NCBI GenBank assembly: GCA_016722025.1
Contig: JADKGZ010000008.1
Coordinates: 62,001 to 126,000 of the forward strand
Reading direction: 5' to 3'
From: Acidimicrobiaceae bacterium
Lineage (GTDB): Bacteria > Actinomycetota > Acidimicrobiia > Acidimicrobiales > Ilumatobacteraceae
DNA: 64,000 nucleotides
Position 1 is the stretch's first letter. Each line of letters opens with the position of its first letter. The notes beneath the pieces are model-generated. The model was not told where the DNA came from and did no database searches. It saw only the letters and a program-made list of their open reading frames with translations. Below are positions 1-8,554 of the stretch, piece after piece. A program made the position numbers and the translations under genes.

Positions 1-387
1 GGCTTCCTGACGATGATGAGCGAACCGCCGGCGCTGCCGTACATGGGACCCGAGGGTGCGTGGCTGACGGAGGCCGATCTCGACCTGTACGCCGGCGAGT
101 TCACCCACAGCGGCTTCTTCGGCCCGGTGAGCTGGTATCGCAACCTCGATGCCAATGCCACGAGCGCGGCCGGCCTGGGTGCCGACCGGCTGACGATGCC
201 CAGCTTCTTCATCACCGGCGACGTGGATGTGGTGCGCCTGATGGACCCCACCGGCCCGGAGCGCATGCGCAACCTGCTGCCCGACTATCGCGGCGAGGTG
301 ATCATCCCCGGCTCGGGCCATTGGGTGCAACAGGAGACGCCGAGCGCCTTCAACGACGCACTGCTGGGCTTCCTGCGAACGCTCTGA
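1..387 (+). CDS. alpha/beta hydrolase, epoxide-hydrolase-like (3' part)
   Basis: The reading frame is open from the first base of the window, so this is the C-terminal 128 residues of a longer protein. It has the late landmarks of the alpha/beta hydrolase fold: WYRNLD in the cap region as in epoxide hydrolases, the segment FFITGDVDVV where the charge-relay acid sits, and GSGHWVQQE with the catalytic histidine. The family hydrolyses epoxides or related small esters and ethers in the cytoplasm. The nucleophile elbow lies upstream of the window, so the exact substrate class cannot be judged. Confidence 0.8.
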   Translation, partial: GFLTMMSEPPALPYMGPEGAWLTEADLDLYAGEFTHSGFFGPVSWYRNLDANATSAAGLGADRLTMPSFFITGDVDVVRLMDPTGPERMRNLLPDYRGEVIIPGSGHWVQQETPSAFNDALLGFLRTL

Positions 388-402
388 GAGCGAGCGCCGA
401 AC

Positions 403-1218
403 CTAGCGCTGGTTGAGCTTGGCGATCAGGCGCAGCAGCTCGAGGTACAGCCACACGAGCGTGGTGAGCAGCCCGAACGCGGCGTACCACTCCATGCCCT
501 TGGGCCAACCGGCCTTCGCACCCTTCTCGATGAGGTCGAAGTCGACGGCCAGCATCATTGCGGCCAGACCGGCGGCGAACACGCTGAACAGGATGCCCAT
601 CGGCGAGGCCGACTGCAAGAACGCGACGTTGCCACCGAAGATGTTGATGAGGAACGACACGAGGTAGAGCGCCATCAGGCCCATGGTGGCCATGATGACG
701 ATGCGCTTGAAGCGATCGGTGACCTTGATGATGCGGCTCTTGTAGAGGAAGAGCATCACCAAGAACACACCCAGCGTGGCGCCCACTGCCTGCACGACGA
801 TGCCGTCTTGCCAGTTGTTGTACGACTTGGAGATGACACCCAGGAAGAAGCCTTCGGCCACCGCGTAGATGGGGCCGAGCACCTTGGCCAGCTGCGGCTT
901 GAAGCTGACCACGATGGCGCAGATGAAACCGACGATCATGCCCCCGAGGGCCAGCGCCGGGAAGCCGGTGACTTCGCTGTCGCGGGTGGGACCCATCACC
1001 CAGCCGGCCGTTGCCGCGGCGAGCAGCAGCACCATCAGCACGCCGGTGGCGGTGACGGTGCCGCGCACGGTCATCACGTCGCCGGCGGATTGCCAGCTGC
1101 TGACCGGGCCGTCGGTGATGGCAGGGATGTTGGTGGAACGAACTGCGGCGTCGGGTGCTGCCCAGCCGGCGCGAGCCGCTTGTTCAGCAGCCTTTTCGTT
1201 GAGGATGGGATTTGCCAC
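403..1218 (-). CDS. Bax inhibitor-1/YccA family membrane protein
   Basis: This 271-residue integral membrane protein begins with a soluble head of about 50 residues and then has roughly seven hydrophobic helices. The segments FLGVISKSYNN and WYAAFGLLTTLVWLYLELLRL are typical of the bacterial Bax-inhibitor-1 (YccA/YetJ-like) family, whose members are thought to act as pH-sensitive cation leak channels. The frame is open for 160 codons further upstream. I chose the GTG at 1218 because it follows a good AAGGAGGG ribosome site and gives the family N-terminus (ANPILNEKA). Physiological role is not evident from the neighbours. Confidence 0.88.
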   Translation of the reverse strand: MANPILNEKAAEQAARAGWAAPDAAVRSTNIPAITDGPVSSWQSAGDVMTVRGTVTATGVLMVLLLAAATAGWVMGPTRDSEVTGFPALALGGMIVGFICAIVVSFKPQLAKVLGPIYAVAEGFFLGVISKSYNNWQDGIVVQAVGATLGVFLVMLFLYKSRIIKVTDRFKRIVIMATMGLMALYLVSFLINIFGGNVAFLQSASPMGILFSVFAAGLAAMMLAVDFDLIEKGAKAGWPKGMEWYAAFGLLTTLVWLYLELLRLIAKLNQR

Positions 1219-1322
1219 GGATGCCCTCCTTGGGGGATCTGGCCCTGGGACCTGGCCCGGCGATCTGTTGCAGGCACGATACTGGCCGCCGCCGGCGCAG
1301 TGCTGGCACGTGCGCCCGATTC

Positions 1323-1664
1323 TCAGCGCAGGTCGTGCGCGCTGGGGCCATCCCACAGGTCGATGTCGGGGGGTGCCGCCAGCAATCCGGTGCACGCAGT
1401 TGCCATCTCCACCATGCCCGCACTGTCGAAGTGAGCCCGCTGCGCCTCGCCAGAGGCCCACTTCTGGATGAGCAGGTAGCGGCCGGGGTGAGTGACCGAG
1501 GCGCACAGGTCGATGTTGCGACAGCCTTGTTCCATACGGGTGAGCACCACGTACTTCGCCAGCACGGCCAGCAGCGCAGCCGCATCGGCCGCATCGAACC
1601 GCATGGTCACGATGGCCAGTTCGATGTCGTTGACCGCTCGCTCGCTGGCCGCCTGTTCCGCCAT
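1323..1664 (-). CDS. antibiotic biosynthesis monooxygenase (ABM) domain protein
   Basis: A 113-residue single-domain protein of the dimeric alpha-beta barrel type. The pattern MRFDAADAAALLAVLAKYVVLTR, then a core with GCRNIDL, YLLIQKW and the HFDSAGM helix, matches the ABM/YgiN-like family, where members act as small cofactor-free monooxygenases or quinone-handling proteins. The WASGEAQRAHF stretch is the usual C-terminal signature. It sits 105 bases upstream of the Bax-inhibitor gene on the same strand and may be cotranscribed with it. There is no strong ribosome site before the ATG at 1664. Confidence 0.75.
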   Translation of the reverse strand: MAEQAASERAVNDIELAIVTMRFDAADAAALLAVLAKYVVLTRMEQGCRNIDLCASVTHPGRYLLIQKWASGEAQRAHFDSAGMVEMATACTGLLAAPPDIDLWDGPSAHDLR

Positions 1665-1853
1665 GACGGCGAACGATACTGCTTGTGAATCTGTGCACGG
1701 GGTGTGAGGGGGTTCACTACCTCGGTATCGTGACCAAGATCACTGGCCGAGGCCGAGGCCTCACCCAGCCATTCAGGGTTCATACCAGAGTCGTGTGCCG
1801 TTCAAGTTCGTGCCGTCAGGCGTAAGCAGTCGTTCAGGGTTCGAGGAGCAGTC

Positions 1854-2789
1854 GTGGCGAAAGATCGCGTGGAGCGGGACGAAGAAGACCTGGTCCGCCT
1901 GTACCTGACCGACATCGGTCAGTACTCGCTCCTCACCAAGGACGACGAGGTTCGCCTTGCCAAGCAGATCGAGAGTGGCAAGGCGGCGACCGCCGAGCTC
2001 GACACTGCCGGCGAGCTGACGGCGGCGAAGAAGCGCGAGCTGCGTCGCGCCGCCCGCGAGGGTGAAGACGCCGAGCGAGCGTTCGTGCAGAGCAACCTGC
2101 GACTGGTGGTGTCCATCGCCAAGAAGTACCAGGCGTCGGGCCTGCCGCTGCTCGATCTCATCCAGGAAGGCAACCTGGGCCTGATGCACGCGGTCGAGAA
2201 GTTCGACTGGCGCAAGGGCTTCAAGTTCTCCACCTATGCCACGTGGTGGATCCGCCAGGCCATCACACGCGGCATCGCCAACACCGGCCGCACCATTCGC
2301 CTGCCAGTGCACGCCGGCGACACGCTGGCTCGCCTGCAGAAGGCGCGCAGCCGGCTCGAGCTGAAGCTGGGCCGCCCGGCCACGCTGAGCGAGCTGGCCA
2401 AAGAAGTCGAGATGCCCGAAGACAAGGTCACCGAGGCGCTGCGCTTCGCTGCCGAGCCGCTGTCGCTCAGCGAGCCCCTGCGCGAAGACGGCGACGCCGA
2501 GCTGGGCGACGTGGTGGAGGATCGCTCGGCCGAGAGCCCGTTCGAGGTGGCTGCCACCGCGCTGCTGCCCGACGAGATCGCCCGCCTGCTGGCCCCGCTC
2601 GACGAGCGTGAGCGCGAGATCCTCAAGCTGCGCTTCGGCCTCGATCGCGGCGAGCCGCGCACGCTGGAAGAGGTGGGCGAGCACTTCAACCTCACTCGCG
2701 AGCGCATCCGCCAGATCGAGGCACGCGCGATGAGCAAGCTGCGCCACCCGTCGTCCGATACGGGCGCGCGCGATCTGCTCGCCGTCTGA
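1854..2789 (+). CDS. RNA polymerase sigma factor, RpoD/SigB family
   Basis: This 311-residue sigma-70 factor directs RNA polymerase to promoters. Region 1.2 is near residues 12-40 (DLVRLYLTDIGQ). Region 2 is near residues 75-145, with the core-binding helix LPLLDLIQEGNLGLMHAVEKFD and the -10 recognition/melting segment FSTYATWWIRQAITR. Region 4 ends the protein with the helix-turn-helix LEEVGEHFNLTRERIRQIE. It lacks a long acidic N-terminus, so it resembles group 2 (HrdD/SigB-like) or short primary factors. The GTG start follows GAGGAG. Two copies of TTCAGGGTTC lie upstream (1772, 1833), 61 bases apart, of unknown meaning. Confidence 0.93.
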   Translation: MAKDRVERDEEDLVRLYLTDIGQYSLLTKDDEVRLAKQIESGKAATAELDTAGELTAAKKRELRRAAREGEDAERAFVQSNLRLVVSIAKKYQASGLPLLDLIQEGNLGLMHAVEKFDWRKGFKFSTYATWWIRQAITRGIANTGRTIRLPVHAGDTLARLQKARSRLELKLGRPATLSELAKEVEMPEDKVTEALRFAAEPLSLSEPLREDGDAELGDVVEDRSAESPFEVAATALLPDEIARLLAPLDEREREILKLRFGLDRGEPRTLEEVGEHFNLTRERIRQIEARAMSKLRHPSSDTGARDLLAV

Positions 2790-2877
2790 CCGCGCACTCA
2801 CGCCGGCCGAAACCTGAGCGTTGCCGCTCATCGTTCTGTTTTCTCAAGTCGCCTGCTGTTCCGGGCGATACTCGATC

Positions 2878-3330
2878 ATGGAGCTGATCGACCTGATTCC
2901 GAACGCGATGTCGTTTCGCGTCATCACCACGATCGACATCGAGGACGAGGCCGAGATTCCGGTCGACTTCACCGGTCGCGTACGTCGCCACGCCGGCGGG
3001 TCGGTGAGCTACGTCGCCTGGTACCGCGACGGGCAGCTGCACAACCCTGGGCGCCAGTACCCGGCATATCGGCGCTTCCGCCCCGACGGCAAGCTGAAGT
3101 ACGAGCTGTTCTACACGCACGGGCTGCTGCACGACCCCACCGCCTCGCGGCCTGCCGCTCGTGGTTTCTTCGCCGACGGCGAGGTGCACTACGAGGAGCG
3201 CTACTGGGCCGGCAAGCGCCAGGACGGTCGCGACGGAAGCCCCGCCATCCGCAAGTGGCGCAACGACGGCTCCGTGCGCCACGAGCTGCGCTACATGGAC
3301 GGCCGCCGCACGGCCGACGACGTGCACTGA
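2878..3330 (+). CDS. MORN-like repeat protein (YwqK-like)
   Basis: A 150-residue protein without signal or membrane segments. It consists of repeated short beta-hairpin units in which a charged or aromatic residue is followed by DG or DGK, for example YRDGQLHN, FRPDGKLKYE and WRNDGSVRHE, each about 20 to 25 residues apart. This is the pattern of MORN-like/YwqK-type repeats, which are usually annotated without a defined activity. I prefer the ATG at 2878 to the TTG at 2821, because the residues between them look unstructured and lack repeats. The gene stands alone between the sigma factor and a convergent lipoprotein gene. Confidence 0.65.
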   Translation: MELIDLIPNAMSFRVITTIDIEDEAEIPVDFTGRVRRHAGGSVSYVAWYRDGQLHNPGRQYPAYRRFRPDGKLKYELFYTHGLLHDPTASRPAARGFFADGEVHYEERYWAGKRQDGRDGSPAIRKWRNDGSVRHELRYMDGRRTADDVH

Positions 3331-3354
3331 CACCGGCCGAATCGGCGACTGCTG

Positions 3355-6171
3355 TCAGCCGATGATCACGAATGCTGTGCCGTCGTCGATCGCCGCGACC
3401 AGTTGGTGATCTGGCGATCCATAGAGCGTGGTGCGAGCACACGTGGCACCCGGGCTCGGCAGCGGGCCGATCACCAGCGGCTGGTCCGTGTACCCCATGT
3501 CGGGGGCGAGCAGCGGGTCGGTGCGCACCTCGATGTGGTCGATCGGCTGACCGCCCGCCCGCCGGCAGCTGACGGTCTCCACCAGCGAGGCCCGCATGAG
3601 CACATCGCGCGGCACCGGTAGCTCACGAACGGCTTGCGGCATCGCGCGAAGTCCTGGGTCGAGGCTGCGCACCTGCCGCAACACCAACCTGGCGGGAAGC
3701 GGCCGCTCTCCACCGACCAGGCGCGGCCAGCCTCTCTCCACGGTCTTGAACTCGAAGTCGAGCACCACCGTGCTCACCTGTTGCGCGACGGGGAGCGACT
3801 GGTTCAGGCGCGAGCGCCACCGGTCGGCGACGGCCGCGACCTGCGCGAACAGCTCCTGGATCGCGTCGCCGTCGAGGACGTGGTCGCCATCGGTGAGCAG
3901 CGTCGAGCCGGCGAGTCGTTCGACAGCGATCGCACCAGCGCGGCGAGTGATGCGAATCACCTCCGGCAGCTGGATGTCGTCGGGATCTGGGTTGGTGACG
4001 TCGACCGCCCCGGCCTGCACGTTGATCTCGACAACAGCGTCGTCGGCCTCGCCGCCGGGCAGGAACGTGAAGGTGGCGACACCGTTGTTGCGTTCGAGCT
4101 CGTCGTCGAAGCGAGCATGCACGGTGAGGCCCATCGCTCCACTGAGGTGGTCGATCTGCGCGAGCCGGCGCTCTTCGAAGGCCTCGAAGCTCCAGTACGA
4201 GCTCCAGGCCCGCAGCAGTGCGCGTTCGATCGTCTTGTCGCGATCGTCGGGTTCGTCGAGGCGCTCGGGGCGCAGGTACCCGGTGTAGGAGGTGTAGAGG
4301 CCCGCTCCGTTGAAGCCTTCGATGTCCTCCACCGAGCTCGATGACCGGAACCGCAGCCCGGCTGCATCGTCGTAGTCGGCGTACGTGCGCTGGAGCTCAT
4401 CGGTGATCGCCGCCAGCGTGGCGGGGGCGATCGGCCGGCTCTCGAGCAGCGCCCGCACGCCGCCGGCGGCGAGCACTTCGCCGAGCAGCGACCCGCTCGG
4501 CCGTGCCGCCACGAATGCCGTCGCGAAGGCTGCGTCGGCGGCCGAGGGGAAGACGTCGGCGTAGTCGTCGAGGCCTTCGAGTGTGATCCAACGAGCTCGC
4601 GCCGATGCAACCACGGTCGGATCGGTGATCGCTGCGACGATGGCTGCGCGCAAGGGCGCGAGGTGCTCGACGTAGGGCCTGATGGTGATGGCCAATGGGT
4701 CGGGCGGCGGTGACAGCCCTGGGGTCGACAGCAGCGTCAGGAAGCCGGCCGACTTGCCGCCGATCACCGGTCGCCATTCGGCCACCTCCGTCTCGGAGAG
4801 CGCGCCATCGGCCGAGAGATCGGCCACCAGCGCTTCCAGGTTCACGACGAACGGCATGCCGGTGATGTCGGTGGGGGGCACCGCCACAGGCGCCGGTTGT
4901 TGCTGCGCGACCCACGCTTCGTACTGCTCGCGGCTGATCAGGGCGATCTGCAGCGTGGAGCCGCGCGTGATCACGATCGCGTGTGCCCGCACGCGAGCCG
5001 CCTGGCGCAGGCCCGGATCCGCGTGGATGCCCGCTTGCGACGCGTTGGGGATGCTGCGGTTGCGTGCCAGCAGGTTCACGTGCGCGAGCGGGGTCTGTGG
5101 TTCGGAGGTGATCAGCGCGCTCGCCGGCGGCAGCCAGTCGGGCACACGCTCGGTCACGATGATGTCGCCGGCCTTGGCCTCGCCCAGCTGCGCACCGCCC
5201 TCGCCCACGTAGAGCAACCGGCCGGCGGCGACACCTTCGCTGTACACGGCCACCGTGCCCGCGGGCACGAGATCGCGGAAGTAGACGATGCGATCGTGGT
5301 ACGGCAGCTCGGCCGCCGTCATCTGCTGGGCCACGGCTTCCTGCTGCGCCGAGCGCACGACCCACTCCAGCCTGCTGCTCACCTCGGCGGGCAGCACTGG
5401 CGCCAGCCGCTCGAAGAACGTGGCGACCGACTCGGGGGTCACCTCGTCGGAGTACTCGAGCTCGATCAGCCAGTGATCCGGCTCACCGGCCACGGGGTCG
5501 GGGAAGCGAACGATCGAGCCGACCCCGTACGTACGCGGATCACCGTGCAACGCCAGGTCGTAGAACGCAGTCGCGTAGAGGCGGTCGCTGTTGAGCGTGA
5601 GCCCGAGCGGCAGGTCGGCGGCCGGCATCGACCGTGCCCAGCGGTAGATCTCGGCGATGGAGTTGAACCGCTGCCCGACGATCGGTGCCACGACAGCAGC
5701 GGGTATCGGCTGCCCGTTGAGCAGCCGGTAGTAGTACCACTCGTCGTGGAGCCCGTAGAAGTTGCTGTCCATCAGGTGCACGCGTGCGAGTCCTGGTGCA
5801 GCGAGCGGCCGATCGAAGTCGGGGATGGCGAACTTCATCGAGGTACGCCCGCCATCACCGGCGCGCGAGAGCGCCATCAACTCGTCGACGCTGCTCACTC
5901 GCGGCACCGAGTGATCGTTGAAGCCGTTCTCGTCGAAGAACACGGGCACCGGCACCGGCGGTGTGGTCGTGGGTGGAGTCGTGCTGGTCGGGGTGGTCGT
6001 CGAGGAGCTGGTCGGTGGCGCCACCGAACCCGCCACGGAGGTGCCGCTCGACGTGTCGTCAGCGGGCGAGCAACCTGCTGCCAGCAGCACGCACAGCACG
6101 CCGATGGCCACAGTGCTCGCCCGGCGGCCGCGGGCGGCGGTATGGGCGTGCGACACCGGCGGCATGCGCAT
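3355..6171 (-). CDS. large lipoprotein with PEP/pyruvate-binding (PPDK N-terminal) domain
   Basis: 938 residues. The N-terminus is a lipoprotein signal with lipobox LLAAGC, followed by a Thr/Pro/Ser linker (residues ~40-80), so the protein is predicted to be anchored outside the membrane. A swivelling-domain motif TPLAHVNLLARNR occurs near residue 363; in PEP synthases and PPDK this carries the phosphohistidine. The ATP-grasp part follows, with GGKSAGFLTLL near 472 and RFRSSSSVEDIEGFNGAG near 610. The order, His domain before ATP-grasp, and the extracytoplasmic location are unusual for a phosphotransfer enzyme. The frame is open upstream to 7797, but that part overlaps the divergent GT2 gene and has no signal. 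Start ATG 6171, or 6165. Confidence 0.8.
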   Translation of the reverse strand: MRMPPVSHAHTAARGRRASTVAIGVLCVLLAAGCSPADDTSSGTSVAGSVAPPTSSSTTTPTSTTPPTTTPPVPVPVFFDENGFNDHSVPRVSSVDELMALSRAGDGGRTSMKFAIPDFDRPLAAPGLARVHLMDSNFYGLHDEWYYYRLLNGQPIPAAVVAPIVGQRFNSIAEIYRWARSMPAADLPLGLTLNSDRLYATAFYDLALHGDPRTYGVGSIVRFPDPVAGEPDHWLIELEYSDEVTPESVATFFERLAPVLPAEVSSRLEWVVRSAQQEAVAQQMTAAELPYHDRIVYFRDLVPAGTVAVYSEGVAAGRLLYVGEGGAQLGEAKAGDIIVTERVPDWLPPASALITSEPQTPLAHVNLLARNRSIPNASQAGIHADPGLRQAARVRAHAIVITRGSTLQIALISREQYEAWVAQQQPAPVAVPPTDITGMPFVVNLEALVADLSADGALSETEVAEWRPVIGGKSAGFLTLLSTPGLSPPPDPLAITIRPYVEHLAPLRAAIVAAITDPTVVASARARWITLEGLDDYADVFPSAADAAFATAFVAARPSGSLLGEVLAAGGVRALLESRPIAPATLAAITDELQRTYADYDDAAGLRFRSSSSVEDIEGFNGAGLYTSYTGYLRPERLDEPDDRDKTIERALLRAWSSYWSFEAFEERRLAQIDHLSGAMGLTVHARFDDELERNNGVATFTFLPGGEADDAVVEINVQAGAVDVTNPDPDDIQLPEVIRITRRAGAIAVERLAGSTLLTDGDHVLDGDAIQELFAQVAAVADRWRSRLNQSLPVAQQVSTVVLDFEFKTVERGWPRLVGGERPLPARLVLRQVRSLDPGLRAMPQAVRELPVPRDVLMRASLVETVSCRRAGGQPIDHIEVRTDPLLAPDMGYTDQPLVIGPLPSPGATCARTTLYGSPDHQLVAAIDDGTAFVIIG

Positions 6172-6285
6172 TCGACGCTGCTCGGCGCTCGACGGTTCCC
6201 ACGCCCCTGGTCTGTTGCCGCTCGATCGTCTGCGCTTCGTATGGGTTTCCTCAAGTCGACCCGCCGGCGAACCGATAGACAGCCG

Positions 6286-7893
6286 ATGATCAGGGGAATC
6301 GATGCAGATGGGCATGGCGGCGCCGAGTTTCTCGAACCCCGCGCGCCCACCGAGCCGAGCGGCCAGCTGCTGACGCGGCTGAGGACACGCGACGAGGTTC
6401 GGCGGCTCGGTGAGATCCTCGAAGTGCAAGGAGTGGTCGGGGCCGCCGATGCACTGCTGGCGCGGTACGAGCAGGACCTCGGCGACCCACGCCGCATGGG
6501 GGAGATCCTGGTGGCCCAGGGCCTCGCTTCTCATGCGCAGGTCCTTGCCGCGCTGGAGATCCAGCGCGCGTCCTCGCCCGTTGTCGCGCGCAGCGTCCAG
6601 GCGACGCGGACCGCGAGCGTGTCCGAGCGCAGGACGCGCAACATCCAGTCGGTCGCGATGTTCATGATCGCGCTGCTCGGAGTCGTCGTGATCTCGCGGT
6701 CGAGCGGCGGGCTCGGGAACTGGTACGGCATCGGCGCAGTGTGCCTCTTGACGGTCAAGTTGGTTGGCTCGGCGTGCTACCGCCCCACCCTCACCGCGCC
6801 GCCCGACGGGCATCGCGTGGCCGTGGTGGCAGCGTTCTACAACGAGGATCCGGTGGCCTTCGCTCGGTGCCTCGAGTCGATCAAGAACCAGACTCGGCCG
6901 GCCGACGAGATCTGGGTGATCGACGACGGTTCCCGCGACGACGCCTGTCTCGAGATCGCCCGCGCCGCACTTGCCGAGATGCCCGGGGTGGTCGTTCACC
7001 GCTTCGACGCCAACCGCGGCAAGCGCCACGCACAGGGCTACGCGTTCGCTCGTACCGCCTCCGACATCGTCGTCACCGTCGACTCCGACACGGTGCTCGA
7101 CGCCTCGGCGATCGCCGAAGGGCTGCGACCGTTCGGCGACCCGAAGGTGACTGCCGTCGCCGCCAACGTCCGAGCGTTGAACCACCGCCGCAACCTGCTG
7201 ACGCGGCTCATCGACATGCGCTACGCCAACGCCTTCCTGTTCGAACGCGCCGCGTACTCCACGGTCGGCTCGGTCGTGTGCTGCTGTGGCAGCCTGAGCT
7301 TCTTCCGCACCGCCGTGGTGCGGCGACACCTCGACGACTTCTTGCACCAGAGCTTCCTGGGCATACAGGTGCAGTACGGCGACGACCGCCGGCTCACGCA
7401 GTACGCCCTGCAGGACGGGCTCGTGCGGCTGCAGGACACCGCCGTCGCGTACACCCTCGTGCCGGAGACGCTGGGCCACTACCGGCGGCAGCAGCTGCGT
7501 TGGAACAGGAGCTTCTTCCGCGAATCGTTGTGGGCGATTCAGCGCTTCGGTCCCCGCCGCTGGCCGTTCTGGATCAGCGTCGCAGAGCTCGCCGTGTGGA
7601 TGATGTTCACGATCAGCCTGCTCGCTGCCGTGTACGTGCGGCCGGTGCTCACCTGCCAAATGATCCCCTGGAGCTTCGTCGCCTTCGCCGTCGTCCTCGC
7701 CTACGCGCGCAACGTCCGCTACTTCGGGCGGCCCGACGAGTCGCTTCGGTCCCAGTGCGCGACGTTCGCGTGCGCCCCGCTCTACACGGTGCTGCACGTG
7801 CTCCTGCTCACCCCGCTCCGAGTGTGGTCACTGCTCACCCTGCGCCACACCGGTTGGGGCACCCGCGCCAACGTCGAAGTACGCAGCTCGTAG
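6286..7893 (+). CDS. GT2 family membrane glycosyltransferase with N-terminal MshEN domain
   Basis: 535 residues. The catalytic part is a processive GT2 enzyme of the hyaluronan/cellulose-synthase type: AFYNEDP and VIDDGSRDD (UDP-sugar binding), VDSDTV (DxD), GDDRRLTQYAL, and QQLRWNRSFF (QxxRW). Membrane helices occur near residue 125 and in the last 150 residues, consistent with polymer extrusion. Residues ~40-63 and ~70-93 are two related 24-residue units beginning RLGEIL and RMGEILVAQG, the arrangement of the MshEN c-di-GMP-binding domain. So activity may be controlled by c-di-GMP. Start is uncertain: ATG 6241 in the same frame is also possible. The gene is divergent from the lipoprotein gene. 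Confidence 0.87.
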   Translation: MIRGIDADGHGGAEFLEPRAPTEPSGQLLTRLRTRDEVRRLGEILEVQGVVGAADALLARYEQDLGDPRRMGEILVAQGLASHAQVLAALEIQRASSPVVARSVQATRTASVSERRTRNIQSVAMFMIALLGVVVISRSSGGLGNWYGIGAVCLLTVKLVGSACYRPTLTAPPDGHRVAVVAAFYNEDPVAFARCLESIKNQTRPADEIWVIDDGSRDDACLEIARAALAEMPGVVVHRFDANRGKRHAQGYAFARTASDIVVTVDSDTVLDASAIAEGLRPFGDPKVTAVAANVRALNHRRNLLTRLIDMRYANAFLFERAAYSTVGSVVCCCGSLSFFRTAVVRRHLDDFLHQSFLGIQVQYGDDRRLTQYALQDGLVRLQDTAVAYTLVPETLGHYRRQQLRWNRSFFRESLWAIQRFGPRRWPFWISVAELAVWMMFTISLLAAVYVRPVLTCQMIPWSFVAFAVVLAYARNVRYFGRPDESLRSQCATFACAPLYTVLHVLLLTPLRVWSLLTLRHTGWGTRANVEVRSS

Positions 7894-8257
7894 CCGCTCT
7901 GCGAGGGCGGGCCAGTTCCACTACGAGGATGGGCCCCTAGACCGTGGGGTGTTTGGCGGAGGTGGACGGGAATCCGCTCACTCGCGCGAAAGCCCAGCTA
8001 AATCGCTCGCGATCGCACCGCTGAGCCGATTTGAGACTTCCACTGAGACTTATCGGTTCGCCGGGCGCACCAGCTCCTGGTCGGCGCACAAAGGCAGCCG
8101 CGCAGGTGGGCGGACACAGTCCACCACGACAGCGCGGAAACGTGCAGCGAACGACGGACGCTAGTCAGGTCACCGACATGGTTGTCGCGAGCGATGGCCG
8201 AACGGGGTGGGGTCACCGGGCGAACGAGAGAGTCGAACGTGAACAAGGAGGGCCTTT
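7894..8257. other. intergenic region, probable left boundary of the mobile element
   Basis: This 364-base stretch separates the chromosomal GT2 gene from the first element-like gene (excisionase). I see no credible coding frame and no tRNA gene. A 12-bp-spaced direct repeat TGAGACTT occurs at 8032 and 8044, followed by a good ribosome site (AAGGAGGG) for the excisionase gene. No matching attachment repeat was found by eye near the proposed right end (55.7-56 kb), so the boundary is placed only by change of gene content. Confidence 0.4.
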
Positions 8258-8488
8258 GTGACCATCAACGACGAAGACGCCACGCTCGCCAGCGATGGGT
8301 GTCGCCTGCTGACGATTGACGCTGCAGCGGACTTCCTCGCAATCAGTCGAGGCGCGGTCTACCACCTTCTCGATCGAGGTGAGGTGGCGTCGATTCACAT
8401 CGGACGCTCACGCAGAATCGCACTGGCCGAGTTGCGACGCTTCGTCGCCAAGTCGGGCCATATGCCCTTCACTGTGGCGAGCAGATAG
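8258..8488 (+). CDS. excisionase-like MerR-type DNA-binding protein
   Basis: A 76-residue protein built around one winged helix-turn-helix: LTIDAAADFLAISRGAVYHLLDRGEV followed by the wing IHIGRSRRIALAELRRFV. This is the excisionase (Xis)/helix_turn_helix_17 family pattern. Such proteins either assist site-specific excision or act as small transcription regulators. The GTG start follows AAGGAGGG with good spacing. It marks the left end of the accessory region, but no tyrosine or serine integrase gene is found beside it or anywhere else in the window, so an excision role is inferred only from family and position. Confidence 0.75.
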   Translation: MTINDEDATLASDGCRLLTIDAAADFLAISRGAVYHLLDRGEVASIHIGRSRRIALAELRRFVAKSGHMPFTVASR

Positions 8489-8554
8489 CCGAGGAGTGCT
8501 GCACTCGATACGACGGAACGCGGGCGTGCGGGGTTGCCACCAACGGACGACAAC

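Noticed and set aside
1219..1698. Upstream extension of the Bax-inhibitor frame
   Set aside because: It overlaps the ABM gene in another frame, and a strong ribosome site precedes GTG 1218.
1772..1842. TTCAGGGTTC pair before the sigma factor as an operator
   Set aside because: Only two copies at 61-base spacing and no supporting regulator; kept as a remark in the sigma-factor entry.
4897..6285. Long upstream extension of the GT2 reading frame
   Set aside because: It is antisense to the lipoprotein gene, rich in Arg/His and without family features; the GT2 domain structure begins after 6286.
6172..7797. Upstream extension of the lipoprotein reading frame to 7797
   Set aside because: It is antisense to the GT2 gene, and the lipoprotein signal begins at 6171, so a start further upstream would bury it.
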